DNA of 64,000 nt, from contig NZ_CP163421.1 in NCBI RefSeq assembly GCF_041429775.1, positions 1,426,001 to 1,490,000 on the forward strand, given 5' to 3'. How positions within the stretch are numbered: the first letter of the stretch is position 1; each line of letters opens with the position of its first letter. Made by a program: the position numbers and the translations under genes. Under the pieces are notes generated by a model that had not been told where the DNA came from, made no database searches, and saw only the letters and a program-made list of their open reading frames with translations. The DNA is from Glycocaulis abyssi. GTDB lineage: Bacteria > Pseudomonadota > Alphaproteobacteria > Caulobacterales > Maricaulaceae. Below are positions 15,565 through 23,821 of this stretch, in pieces.

Positions 15565-16650
15565 ATGGATATCGAGAGCAAGCTTCACCATCTGACGGGC
15601 CTTGCGCGGGAGAAATCCTCCGAGCGCCGCCGCGCGCTTCTGCGCGAGGTCACCGATCTGTTCTTCGATGAGACGCCGCAGAACGGCACCGGCGCGCACC
15701 AGCAGTTTGACGCCGTGCTGTCCACGCTTGCCGCCCAGACCGCGCAGGATGCACGTGCCGAGCTGTCGCGCCGCTTTGCCGATGCGCCGCTGGCCCCGCG
15801 CGGCCTGGTCATGCAGCTGGCGCGTGATGCCATTGAAGTGGCCGCGCCCATTCTCGCCCAGTCCGGCGTGCTGACCGAGGACGATCTGATCGCCATCGCC
15901 ACCGAGGCGGGCGAGGAGCATCGCCGCGCCATGACGGCGCGCGAGGCCGTGCCGGAGCGCGTGAGTGACGCCATCGTCGCCAATGGCGATGATGAAACAC
16001 TGGCGCGCCTCGTCGCCAATGACGGCGCGCGCCTGTCGCGCGGCGCCTTCGAGACCGTGACCCGGCGCGCGGAGACCAGCCCGGTCCTGCAGGCGCCCAT
16101 CGTCAACCGGGCCGATACGCCCGCCGACCTTCTGGGCGATCTGATGAGCGTGGTGGAAACCTCGCTGCGCGACCGGATTATGAAGCGTTTCGAAACACTG
16201 GACCCGGCAATTGCCGAAGCCGCCCTCGCCGCCTCGCATGCCCGGCTGGAAGCGCGCATCGCCAGTGACAAGGCGATTGCCGAGGCGCGCAAATTCGTCA
16301 CCACAAGGCGTATGCGCAAGGAGCTCGATGGCTCGCTTCTGGTGCGTCTCTTGCGCGAAGGCGAGCGGGTGAAGTGCTGCGTGGCGCTGGCCGAGCTGGC
16401 CGGGGTCGATCACAGCGCCGCCCAGCGCGCGCTGGACCACAAGAGCCCGGACGGGCTGGCGCTGATCTGCAAGGCGGCCGGCTTTGACAAGGCGCTGTTC
16501 GTCACCCTGGCCATATTGCGCGGCCAGTCGCGGGGTAATCTGAGCGAGGACGCGCAGGCACTCGGCGCGCTCTATACCAGCCTGTCAAAGGAAGATGCCG
16601 AACGCGCCATGCGCTTCTGGCGCATGCGCAACGACATGCAGGCGGCCTAG
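15565..16650 (+). CDS. DUF2336 domain protein
   Basis: This 361-aa, all-helical, Ala-rich protein has the DUF2336 layout: an N-terminal RRRALLREVTDLFF segment, DAIEVAAPILAQSGVLTEDD, and a C-terminal repeat KAAGFDKALFVTLAILRGQS. DUF2336 proteins are common in Caulobacterales, Maricaulales and Rhizobiales; their function is unknown, although HEAT-like helical repeats suggest a scaffold. A paralogue lies at 32931-34004. The stop overlaps the convergent hicA stop. Confidence 0.88.
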   Translation: MDIESKLHHLTGLAREKSSERRRALLREVTDLFFDETPQNGTGAHQQFDAVLSTLAAQTAQDARAELSRRFADAPLAPRGLVMQLARDAIEVAAPILAQSGVLTEDDLIAIATEAGEEHRRAMTAREAVPERVSDAIVANGDDETLARLVANDGARLSRGAFETVTRRAETSPVLQAPIVNRADTPADLLGDLMSVVETSLRDRIMKRFETLDPAIAEAALAASHARLEARIASDKAIAEARKFVTTRRMRKELDGSLLVRLLREGERVKCCVALAELAGVDHSAAQRALDHKSPDGLALICKAAGFDKALFVTLAILRGQSRGNLSEDAQALGALYTSLSKEDAERAMRFWRMRNDMQAA

Positions 16651-16841
16651 AACTTCGCAGGAAGACCAGGCGATTTCATTATCGCGTTGGCGGTGTGCCG
16701 GCTTTTGGTGTTTCGCGGGACCAGCACCCATTTGCCTTGCGGCGACTCCCACTTCTCATGGCTGCCCTTGCCGCCCGCTATCTGGCGAAACCCGGCACGT
16801 TTCAGCTCGGTAACGACGTCGCGACAATAGCCTTGAACCAT
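16647..16841 (-). CDS. hicA: HicA-family mRNA interferase toxin
   Basis: This 64-aa protein matches HicA, a small double-stranded-RNA-binding-fold RNase: DVVTELKRAGFRQIAGGKGS, the catalytic His in GSHEKW, and a C-terminal IMKSPGLPAKF. It follows its DUF1902 antitoxin by six bases, so the antitoxin is made first. It is convergent with the DUF2336 gene, with overlapping stops. Confidence 0.88.
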   Translation of the reverse strand: MVQGYCRDVVTELKRAGFRQIAGGKGSHEKWESPQGKWVLVPRNTKSRHTANAIMKSPGLPAKF

Positions 16842-16847
16842 CGCGCT

Positions 16848-17105
16848 TCACGCGCAAAGCGGCTCAGGTGTTGTGGGCCGCTGCCACACAATGCCCGGAA
16901 TGAGATCGGCCAGTGTCAGATTGGCCGCCCCGGTCTGATTGAGAATGTGGTTCTGCAGCGCCAGCTCGCGGGCATGCTCATGGATCAGCCGCTCGAACTC
17001 GTCGAGCGTTTCTGCCTCAATATGCAACCCTTCTATATCGCTTTCGCAGACGAAGACTTTGGCTTCCTCGTCCCATAGCGCCTTGACATAAAAGGTCTTC
17101 TGCAT
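16848..17105 (-). CDS. DUF1902-family (HicB-like) antitoxin
   Basis: The ATG at 17105, with AGGGAAGG upstream, gives 85 aa. MQKTFYVKALWDEEAKVFVC then ESDIEGLHIEAETLDEFERL is the HicB/DUF1902 RNase-H-like fold that blocks HicA. The C-terminus (NLTLADLIPGIVWQRP) shows no clear HTH or RHH, so it may not be the DNA-binding part. Position and partner support the antitoxin role. Confidence 0.85.
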   Translation of the reverse strand: MQKTFYVKALWDEEAKVFVCESDIEGLHIEAETLDEFERLIHEHARELALQNHILNQTGAANLTLADLIPGIVWQRPTTPEPLCA

Positions 17106-17198
17106 CGGCCTTCCCTCTGGAACAGCGCTCTTCGGCTTTGCGCCGTACTTTAGCAGGCTTCGCGGTTTCAACCTACCGCCAATTGGACGGCGTTCCCC

Positions 17199-17348
17199 CT
17201 ACCCCTCACCATCCCTGTGCTTTGGGTGGCGCCTGTAGATCGAGCCCTTGCCCTTCTTTGCGGGCATGGCACCGGCCTTTCGCGAGCGGCGGGCGAGGCC
17301 GCGCGCGACCGGGTTGGGCTTTGGCGTGCGACCCTTTTTCGGACTCAA
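17199..17348 (-). CDS. ArfA-like ribosome-rescue factor candidate, 49 aa
   Basis: A TTG at 17348 overlaps the mscS stop as TTGA and opens a 49-codon, very basic frame ending at TAG 17199. The product is MSPKKGRTPKPNPVARGLAR up front, then MPAKKGKGSIYRRHPKHRDG at the end. The block KKGKGS-(I)Y-R-(x)-KH closely matches the conserved mRNA-channel segment of E. coli ArfA (KKGKGSYMRKGKH). Membership of the prfC operon supports a translation-rescue role. It lacks the hydrophobic C-terminal tail of E. coli ArfA. A small basic protein of other function remains possible. Confidence 0.55.
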   Translation of the reverse strand: MSPKKGRTPKPNPVARGLARRSRKAGAMPAKKGKGSIYRRHPKHRDGEG

Positions 17349-18562
17349 ACGCCCTCCCCGTCCTCTCCGCGCGTGAGCATTTCCGGGGCCGCCTTCGCGT
17401 CCGGGTTGGCATCGGGATCGGCCTTGCGCCCGTGAGCGGCCACCCGCGGCGGCACGAACACCTCCACCCCGTCATCCATGTAGACGCTGGTGGACGGGAA
17501 GGCGAAGGCGGTGCCTGCGCCCTCCACAATGTCTTTCAGGGCCAGCGCCAGCTCTTCCTTGCGTTCCAGCCACTCGCCCCAATTGGTGGTGTGGGTGAAA
17601 CAGTAGAGCAGATAGTCGATGGAAGACGGGCCGAAACTGTCGACCCGCATGAAGGTGGCAACTTCGGGCGGCTTGGCAAAGCCGGGATGATTGTCCAGCC
17701 ATTCCAGCGTCTTGTCACGGATATACTGAAGCTGTTCCTTGGTGGTCTTGTATTCCACCCCGACCATCCAGCGAATGCGCCGATGGGTCATGCGCGAGAA
17801 GTTCGTGACCGCCTCGTCTGACAGATAGGAGTTCGGCACATAGACGGGGCTCTTGTCGAAGCGGCGCACCAAGGTGGAGCGGAAATTGATCTGCTCCACC
17901 GTACCTTCCACCACGCCATCGACATGAATCCACTCGCCCGGCAGGAAGCGCTTTTCGGTCAGCACCAGCAGGCCCGAAATCAGGTTCTTGAACAGATCCT
18001 GCGCGCCAAGGCCCACCGCCACGCCGAACAGGCCCAGACCCGCCACGATAGGGGCCACCGGAATGCCCCAGAGCTGCAGGACGGCGCCCGCGCCGACAAT
18101 GATGAAGAGGATGCGCAGCGTCTTGGCCAGCCAGTCCACCAGCACCGGTCCCAGCGCGCGCTGCAGCGGCTTCAGCAGATGGGAGACCGGCGTCACCACA
18201 TTGTGCAGCGCCCAGAAGATGGCAATCACGATCAGCGTGCGCACCAGATTGAGGCCCGGACCTTCGCCATCGGGCTGGTCGAGGCCGACAATCAGCACGG
18301 CGATATAGACACCGATAATGATCGGGATCATGCGGATCGGCCCGGAGAGCGCCCGCACCACTTTCTCGTCCATCTGGGTTGAGGTTTTCTGGGCATGCGC
18401 CAGCAGGAATTTCGTGATCGCCCAGCCAACCAGCCCGCGTACCGCGAAGGCCAGGGCAACAACGATCAGGCCGACCAGCGCCTGCCCGACATTCAGGCCC
18501 AGAAAGCTGGTATTCCAGACATCGACCACAATGGCCCACAGATCGGTCATGGTTTCCATCAT
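17345..18562 (-). CDS. MscS-family small-conductance mechanosensitive channel
   Basis: This protein of about 405 aa starts at the ATG pair 18562/18559, overlapping the prfC stop as ATGA. Four to five membrane helices precede the MscS core: the pore-lining helix region IPVAPIVAGLGLFGVAVGLG, AQDLFKNLISGLLVLTEKRF, then the beta domain (GEWIHVDGVVEGTVEQINFR). It should gate open under hypo-osmotic membrane tension. The C-terminal 40 residues are charged and variable. The gene is sandwiched between prfC and the ArfA-like gene. Confidence 0.92.
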   Translation of the reverse strand: MMETMTDLWAIVVDVWNTSFLGLNVGQALVGLIVVALAFAVRGLVGWAITKFLLAHAQKTSTQMDEKVVRALSGPIRMIPIIIGVYIAVLIVGLDQPDGEGPGLNLVRTLIVIAIFWALHNVVTPVSHLLKPLQRALGPVLVDWLAKTLRILFIIVGAGAVLQLWGIPVAPIVAGLGLFGVAVGLGAQDLFKNLISGLLVLTEKRFLPGEWIHVDGVVEGTVEQINFRSTLVRRFDKSPVYVPNSYLSDEAVTNFSRMTHRRIRWMVGVEYKTTKEQLQYIRDKTLEWLDNHPGFAKPPEVATFMRVDSFGPSSIDYLLYCFTHTTNWGEWLERKEELALALKDIVEGAGTAFAFPSTSVYMDDGVEVFVPPRVAAHGRKADPDANPDAKAAPEMLTRGEDGEGV

Positions 18563-20163
18563 GCACGGCGCTCCTTTGCCCGGTGGAACTCGATATCGGG
18601 CCATTTCTCCTGAATGTAGGACACTTCCCAGGCATTCTTGGCCATGAAGACCAGCGCGCCATCAATATCTTCGGCTATCGCGGATTTATGCCGGTCGATC
18701 AGGGCTTCCAGCTTGTCACGCGGCCCCGTGATCCAGCGCGCAGTGTCATAAGGGCTCGGCTCGAAGGTGACGTCCAGATTGTATTCGGCCGCCACGCGCT
18801 CGGCCATCACGTCGATCTGCAGCGCACCGACCGCGCCGACCACGAAATCGCCGCCCACCTGCAGGCGGAACAGCTGGGTCACGCCTTCCTCGGCAAGGCT
18901 TTCCAGCGCTTTTTTCAGGTGCTTGGCTTTGAGCGGATCTTTCAGCCGCGCGCGGCGCAGCAGTTCCGGCGCGAAGTTCGGGATGCCCGCGACGCGCCAT
19001 TTGCCGCTTTCCGACAGCGTATCGCCCACGCGCAGCGCGCCATGGTTCGGCACCCCGATCACATCACCGGCATAGGCTTCGTCGGCCAGCTCGCGGTCCT
19101 GGGCAAAGAACATGATCGGGCTGGAGACGGTCAAGAGCTTGCCACTATCGGTTTTCAGCTTCATGCCGCGCTTGAACGTGCCAGAGCACAGGCGCATGAA
19201 GGCCACGCGGTCGCGATGGTTCGGGTCCATATTGGCCTGAACCTTGAAGACGAAGCCGGCCACCTCCTTGCCATCGGGTTTCAGCTCCGGTGCCGGGCCG
19301 CCGGTGGCCGGCTGGGCTTCGGGCCCCGGCGCCACCTGCTTTAAGGCTTCGAGCAATTCGTAGATGCCGAACTGGCGCAGGGCCGAGCCAAAATAGACCG
19401 GCGTCATATGCCCTTCGCGATAGCTTTGCGGATTGAAGGCGGGGCAGACCTCGCGCGCCAGTTCAGCGCCCTCGCGCAGCTCGGCCAGCTCGGCTTCGTT
19501 CAGGATCGAGCCGATCTCATTGCCAGAGAGGGAGACGCGCTGGCTCTTCACCGGATCGGCGTCGTCGGCAGACGGGCGGCGGTAGACGATGAACTCGTCG
19601 CGTTCGAGATCGGCCACGCCCTTGAACCGGTTGCCCGAACCGGACGGCCACTGCATGGGCGATACATCCAGGGCCAGCTTGTCCTGGATGTCGTCCAGCA
19701 GCTCGGACGGGTCCATCGCCTCACGGTCCATCTTGTTGATGAAGGTGAGGATGGGGATATCGCGCAGGCGGCACACCTCGACGAGTTTGAGCGTGCGCGG
19801 CTCCACGCCCTTGGCCGCGTCCAGCACCATGATCGCGCTGTCGGCGGCGGTAAGCGTGCGGTAGGTGTCTTCGGAGAAGTCTTCGTGGCCGGGCGTATCG
19901 AGCAGGTTGAAGATCAGCCCGCCATATTCATACGTCATCACCGAGGCGGAAACCGAAATCCCGCGCTCACGCTCGATCTTCATCCAGTCGGACTGGGTGC
20001 GCCGGTTCTCCCCGCGCGCCTTCACCTGCCCCGCCAGCCGGATTGCCCCCGCGCTAAGCAGGATGTTCTCCGTCAGCGTCGTTTTACCGGCGTCGGGATG
20101 GGAGATAATGGCAAAGGTGCGCCGGCGCGACCATTCAGGCAGCGCGCTTGAGGGGGAGGTCAT
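18559..20163 (-). CDS. prfC: Peptide chain release factor 3 (RF3)
   Basis: This 534-aa translational GTPase recycles RF1/RF2. The G motifs are visible: AIISHPDAGKTTLTENILL (G1), RERGISVSASVM (G2), LLDTPGHEDFSEDTYRTL (G3), FINKMDRE (G4). The segment GQVKARGENRRTQSDWMKIE is RF3-specific and separates it from EF-G. The length matches the family (about 530). The gene heads an overlapping operon with mscS and the ArfA-like gene. Confidence 0.96.
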   Translation of the reverse strand: MTSPSSALPEWSRRRTFAIISHPDAGKTTLTENILLSAGAIRLAGQVKARGENRRTQSDWMKIERERGISVSASVMTYEYGGLIFNLLDTPGHEDFSEDTYRTLTAADSAIMVLDAAKGVEPRTLKLVEVCRLRDIPILTFINKMDREAMDPSELLDDIQDKLALDVSPMQWPSGSGNRFKGVADLERDEFIVYRRPSADDADPVKSQRVSLSGNEIGSILNEAELAELREGAELAREVCPAFNPQSYREGHMTPVYFGSALRQFGIYELLEALKQVAPGPEAQPATGGPAPELKPDGKEVAGFVFKVQANMDPNHRDRVAFMRLCSGTFKRGMKLKTDSGKLLTVSSPIMFFAQDRELADEAYAGDVIGVPNHGALRVGDTLSESGKWRVAGIPNFAPELLRRARLKDPLKAKHLKKALESLAEEGVTQLFRLQVGGDFVVGAVGALQIDVMAERVAAEYNLDVTFEPSPYDTARWITGPRDKLEALIDRHKSAIAEDIDGALVFMAKNAWEVSYIQEKWPDIEFHRAKERRA

Positions 20164-20215
20164 GGCCGGTCCTGGCTAACGAAACAGTTTCGCGCCCGGA
20201 CCTAGCAATCAGGCG

Positions 20216-20623
20216 CTACGCGCGCAAGCGCTGGGGCGCGTGCAGCCACACCGCATCATTGGCAGCGCGGGCGCTGAGCATATCGTGATCCTGCAAGCCC
20301 TTTAGCTGCGTCAGGACGACCAGACCGACCGACGCCACGCGAAGCTGAACGTCCTCCGGCCCGCGGGCGGCATTGGGCCTGATCGCCAGCAGCGCATTGG
20401 CCTCGTCGCTTTTCCAGCCGATCAGGGCAGCCAGAAAGCGCGCCTTCTCCGGATTGTTGCGGGCCAGAAGCGGATCTTCGTGGATCGCCTCACGCACCAG
20501 GCGGACGGCCTTGCCCAGACTCATCGTCTTTAGCGCGTATTCGCCGAGCGGGCTTCCCGCCGACAGCGCGGCCCGCTCAGGATCGCCAAGACTGAAAACA
20601 ACATCGTTGAACAGAAACAGCAC
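20216..20623 (-). CDS. Hypothetical protein, 135 aa
   Basis: A GTG start at 20623 has AAGG a few bases upstream. The product (MLFLFNDVVFSLGDPERAAL...) has a helical middle (GKAVRLVREAIHEDPLLARN) and a region LIGWKSDEANALLAIRPNAA. I do not recognise the family. It has no signal peptide or membrane segment. Codon use looks native. It may be a lineage-specific protein of the Maricaulales group. Confidence 0.6.
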   Translation of the reverse strand: MLFLFNDVVFSLGDPERAALSAGSPLGEYALKTMSLGKAVRLVREAIHEDPLLARNNPEKARFLAALIGWKSDEANALLAIRPNAARGPEDVQLRVASVGLVVLTQLKGLQDHDMLSARAANDAVWLHAPQRLRA

Positions 20624-20879
20624 GCGACCTTACCCCACTCCAATATCCGGTCTGCCAGCTCCACCACGGCTGCGCTGTCTGATGCAGCGCCAACCCTGGC
20701 TGGCAGGCCGGGCAAAAATCCTCGATGGATCCAGTGTGCCGCCCGCGCGTAAAAAATGCGTCACCGGCGCGTTGGGAAATCAGCAGTGTTACCGAGCGGT
20801 TAAAGGCCATTCGTCCCTCCCCTCGTCCTTCGAAACACTTCGCTAGCGCTCGTCCTCACAGATGAGGGGATAACAGGCC

Positions 20880-21215
20880 CTACTCCTCAACCCGCTCCAT
20901 AAGGAAGTGGCGGCCCTGCCGGTCAATGATCTCTACCGCCCAGATATCAGGATCATCATCGCGGCGGCGCGCGATATAGCTGTCGGCGCGCGCCTCCTCG
21001 ACGGGAAGCGCGCCAAGGGGCTGGGACCAGAGACGCTCGCCCTCCATGTCGCGCACCGGCACAAACAGCCGTGCCAGCCGGTCAGCACCGACCAGCTTGA
21101 CCAGAACAACGCCGGCATCCGCATCGCCCTTGTGCAGCACGTAAAAGGACGCGCCCTCGCGCTCCGCACGCCATTTGAGGGCGTCCACCCAGATCCATGT
21201 GCTGAGTTCAGGCAT
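20880..21215 (-). CDS. DUF1491 family protein
   Basis: The 111-aa product from ATG 21215 has the DUF1491 pattern: STWIWVDALKWRAEREGASF then VLHKGDADAGVVLVKLVGAD, with a C-terminal RRDDDPDIWAVEIIDRQGRH. This alphaproteobacterial family is of unknown function. It is divergent from the BcsB-like gene, with about 60 bases between starts that must hold both promoters. The 256-bp gap at 20624-20879 on its other side shows no gene. Confidence 0.82.
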   Translation of the reverse strand: MPELSTWIWVDALKWRAEREGASFYVLHKGDADAGVVLVKLVGADRLARLFVPVRDMEGERLWSQPLGALPVEEARADSYIARRRDDDPDIWAVEIIDRQGRHFLMERVEE

Positions 21216-21274
21216 GATTCGCCCTTGCTGGCCGGACAATTGCTTAATAATGTGTAAACCGAGGGGAGCGTTTC

Positions 21275-22912
21275 ATGACGATACAGGCACGCTGGTGGAG
21301 TGTCATGTGTATGGCCGTAGCGATTGCGGTGGCCGTACCTTGTGTGTTCAGCCCGTCTGCTGGCGCGATTCCCGATGCTGAAGCCAGTGCGGCGTCCAGC
21401 ACCCCGGCTGCGCCCGGCCGTATCGCCCGCTCCGAGGAGCGCACCCTTGCCAGCCTGACACCCGACAATCAGACCGCGCACCCGCTGGATGCCAGCACGC
21501 GCGAACTGCGCATTCCCTTCACCCTGGCGCCGGGCTCCGTCCCTGAAAGCGTGGAACTGGTCCTTTCGGCCCGCCCCGTCTCTGCGCGCTCTGGCGGCCG
21601 TCTTGAAGCCCTGCTGGCCGGATCACGTACGATCGCCCTCACCCCGCGTGCCGACAGCTTTGAAGCGCGCTTCTCGCTCTATTCAGACAGTCTGCGGGCA
21701 GGCGAGAATGTTCTCGTCATCCGTTTTGATGCAGGCAATGCCGATGGCTGGCAGGTCGATCTGCGCGCCAGCCGGCTGCGCGTGACGGCCCTGCCTTCGG
21801 CCGGACACGAAACGCTCGAAGCGCTCGAAACCGCGCTGGCCGCCCATTTTGCCGCGCCGCGCCGTATATTTGTCGATGCCAGCGGGTCGGGCCGCGAGCG
21901 GCTGGCTGTCGAGGCGCTGGTCGCACAGGGCCTCGCCCTGCGCATGGGACAGGCACCGGTCCTGGTGGAGCGCGCCGAAGCGGCAGAACTGGTGGTGCGC
22001 GCCGCCATGGACCCGCTCTCGCCCAACGCCTCCATTGCCCTTGCCGATCCCTACACCGTCCGCCTGGCGGGCGCTGAGACCACCACGGTAGCAGCGGCAG
22101 CGCGCCTGTTTGCCGCGCGCAGCTTCGTGGGAACGGAGACGCGCATGACACCGGCCACGGCCCTGCCTGCGCCGCGCCTGACCCACATCGCCCCCGGCAG
22201 CCCGTCACGGCAGGACAATCTGCAGGCGCTGGCCGAATCCGGCATCCCGTTTGCGCGGGAAAATGGCGGGCGGGCCGCGATCATTCTGGCCGGAGACAGC
22301 ACGGCCGACCGGCTGGGCGCGCTTAGCCTGCTGTCACGCGCCTCGCTGGTTTCCGGATCAGCCTGGCTCTACGCCTGGTATGGCAGTGATGCGGCCCAGG
22401 CCCCTGCCGACCACGACCTGTTCCTGATGGGGCCGATCGCAGCCATTGATCCGCGCCTGGTCAGCGCCGCGCCTGCCGAAGTGCGCGCGGCCACCGAAGC
22501 GGCCAACCGGCGTGTCCCGCGCGAGCGCCGCTCCTACGGGTCCACCGCCTTTGCCGACGAGGGCAGCCCGGTAGCCGGCGCCGTCACCGGGATTGGCGCG
22601 CTCTATCGGGAAGCGGACGGGCGCACCATCGTGCTTCTGACCGCGCCGGAGGGGGCAGACTTCTCGCGCGCTGCGCGCCGGCTCGCCCATTCCGATCTCT
22701 GGCGTGAACTGCAGGGGCGCGCCGTCCTGTGGGATGCCGGCTCGGTCACCGCCTTCGGCCCGACCGCGCAGGCCAGTCATGCGCTCAGCGAACAGCTGAT
22801 CGAGCTATTCCGCCAACATGACAGGCTGTTTGCCCTGATTGCCTTCGCGCTGGCTGTGCTTTTGCTGTTCGCGGGCAATGCCGTAAACCGGAGATCAACC
22901 CGGAGCGCGTAG
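21275..22912 (+). CDS. BcsB-like periplasmic membrane-anchored protein
   Basis: This 545-aa protein has an N-terminal signal or anchor (about 9-30), a large extracytoplasmic part, and one C-terminal membrane helix (about 515-535, LFALIAFALAVLLLFAGNAV) with a short basic tail. That is the topology of BcsB, the cellulose synthase partner. Segments such as TRELRIPFTLAPGSVPESVE (jelly-roll-like strand) and HDLFLMGPIAAIDPRL also suggest it. No BcsA, BcsC or diguanylate cyclase gene is adjacent, so the partner and product are unknown. Confidence 0.45.
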   Translation: MTIQARWWSVMCMAVAIAVAVPCVFSPSAGAIPDAEASAASSTPAAPGRIARSEERTLASLTPDNQTAHPLDASTRELRIPFTLAPGSVPESVELVLSARPVSARSGGRLEALLAGSRTIALTPRADSFEARFSLYSDSLRAGENVLVIRFDAGNADGWQVDLRASRLRVTALPSAGHETLEALETALAAHFAAPRRIFVDASGSGRERLAVEALVAQGLALRMGQAPVLVERAEAAELVVRAAMDPLSPNASIALADPYTVRLAGAETTTVAAAARLFAARSFVGTETRMTPATALPAPRLTHIAPGSPSRQDNLQALAESGIPFARENGGRAAIILAGDSTADRLGALSLLSRASLVSGSAWLYAWYGSDAAQAPADHDLFLMGPIAAIDPRLVSAAPAEVRAATEAANRRVPRERRSYGSTAFADEGSPVAGAVTGIGALYREADGRTIVLLTAPEGADFSRAARRLAHSDLWRELQGRAVLWDAGSVTAFGPTAQASHALSEQLIELFRQHDRLFALIAFALAVLLLFAGNAVNRRSTRSA

Positions 22913-22923
22913 TATCCGCTCCC

Positions 22924-23814
22924 ATGATTGTTCTCGCCCTCGCCTCCAGCCTTGCCATAACTACCCCGGGCGACGATGCGCGCGCCGAAACGGCTGCGCG
23001 TCTGGCCCGGCTGGTTGAGGTTGCCGCCATCGACGAGGCGTGCGCGCTGCTGCCCGATAGCGAGCGGGCCATTCTCGACAGGGAGATCGCGACCGCCCGC
23101 CACCAGGCAGAGGCAGGCGGCATGTCATCGGCTACCTGGTCATCGGGCGCGGAACGCATCCAGCGGCGCTGGGCCAGCCCTGACTGCGCCAGCGCGGACG
23201 CACAGCGCAGCGTTCTGCGATACCAGCAGGCGCTCAATGGCTGGCTGATGGGCGGAGAACGCAGATTTGACGGCCACCAGCGCAGCTGGACAGCGGGCCA
23301 TGCCGGTGACAGCGCCAGCGGCTGGATCCTGTCGCAGAGTGCAGACCATGACGGCATATCCGCGCGCTTTGGGTCGGTTCTGATCGGCGGGGATGCAGTT
23401 GTTCTGCTGTCCTTGCGCTCCGCGCGCCAGCCCGCCAGCGCGCTGCTGGTCATGCGTGATCTGGAACTGGCCCCCCGCCCGGTCGACTTCACATCCGGTG
23501 GCCGCCGCCAGCCGCCCGGCGGAGAGCCTCTGGCCGCGCTCGGCGCCCTGTCATCGGGGCAGCGGCGCGTCTGGACTAGCGGCGTGCTGCGCGATGCAGG
23601 CCAGTTTGCGCCGGACGGAGATGGCCGCACCGCCAGCTTCACCTTTCCCGCCGATACGCTGGAACACATGATGGCGCTGGAAGCGGCAGAGGGCGCGCGC
23701 GTGGACCTTTATGATGCTTCCGGCGCACGCATCGGACGGGTCTGGATTGAGATCGGTGCCTTGCGTCAGGCCCGCGATTACGCGCTGGCCGCCAACGCCG
23801 CCCGGCTGGATTGA
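22924..23814 (+). CDS. Secreted hypothetical protein, 296 aa
   Basis: It starts 11 bases after the BcsB-like gene and is probably cotranscribed. The N-terminus is a signal peptide (MIVLALASSLAITTPGDDAR). The body has scattered Cys pairs (DEACALL, SPDCASADA), a beta-rich middle (GSVLIGGDAVVLLSLRSARQ) and a helical end. I do not recognise the family. Pairing with the envelope gene upstream suggests a shared envelope function. Confidence 0.7.
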   Translation: MIVLALASSLAITTPGDDARAETAARLARLVEVAAIDEACALLPDSERAILDREIATARHQAEAGGMSSATWSSGAERIQRRWASPDCASADAQRSVLRYQQALNGWLMGGERRFDGHQRSWTAGHAGDSASGWILSQSADHDGISARFGSVLIGGDAVVLLSLRSARQPASALLVMRDLELAPRPVDFTSGGRRQPPGGEPLAALGALSSGQRRVWTSGVLRDAGQFAPDGDGRTASFTFPADTLEHMMALEAAEGARVDLYDASGARIGRVWIEIGALRQARDYALAANAARLD

Positions 23815-23821
23815 GTGAGGT

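Noticed and set aside
20640-20680. On the minus strand GCAGCCGTGGTGGAGCTGGCAGAC looks like the 5' part and D-arm of a tRNA-Leu.
   Set aside because: No anticodon arm, T-arm or pairing 3' acceptor follows, so it is not a tRNA; at most a degenerate fragment or chance match.
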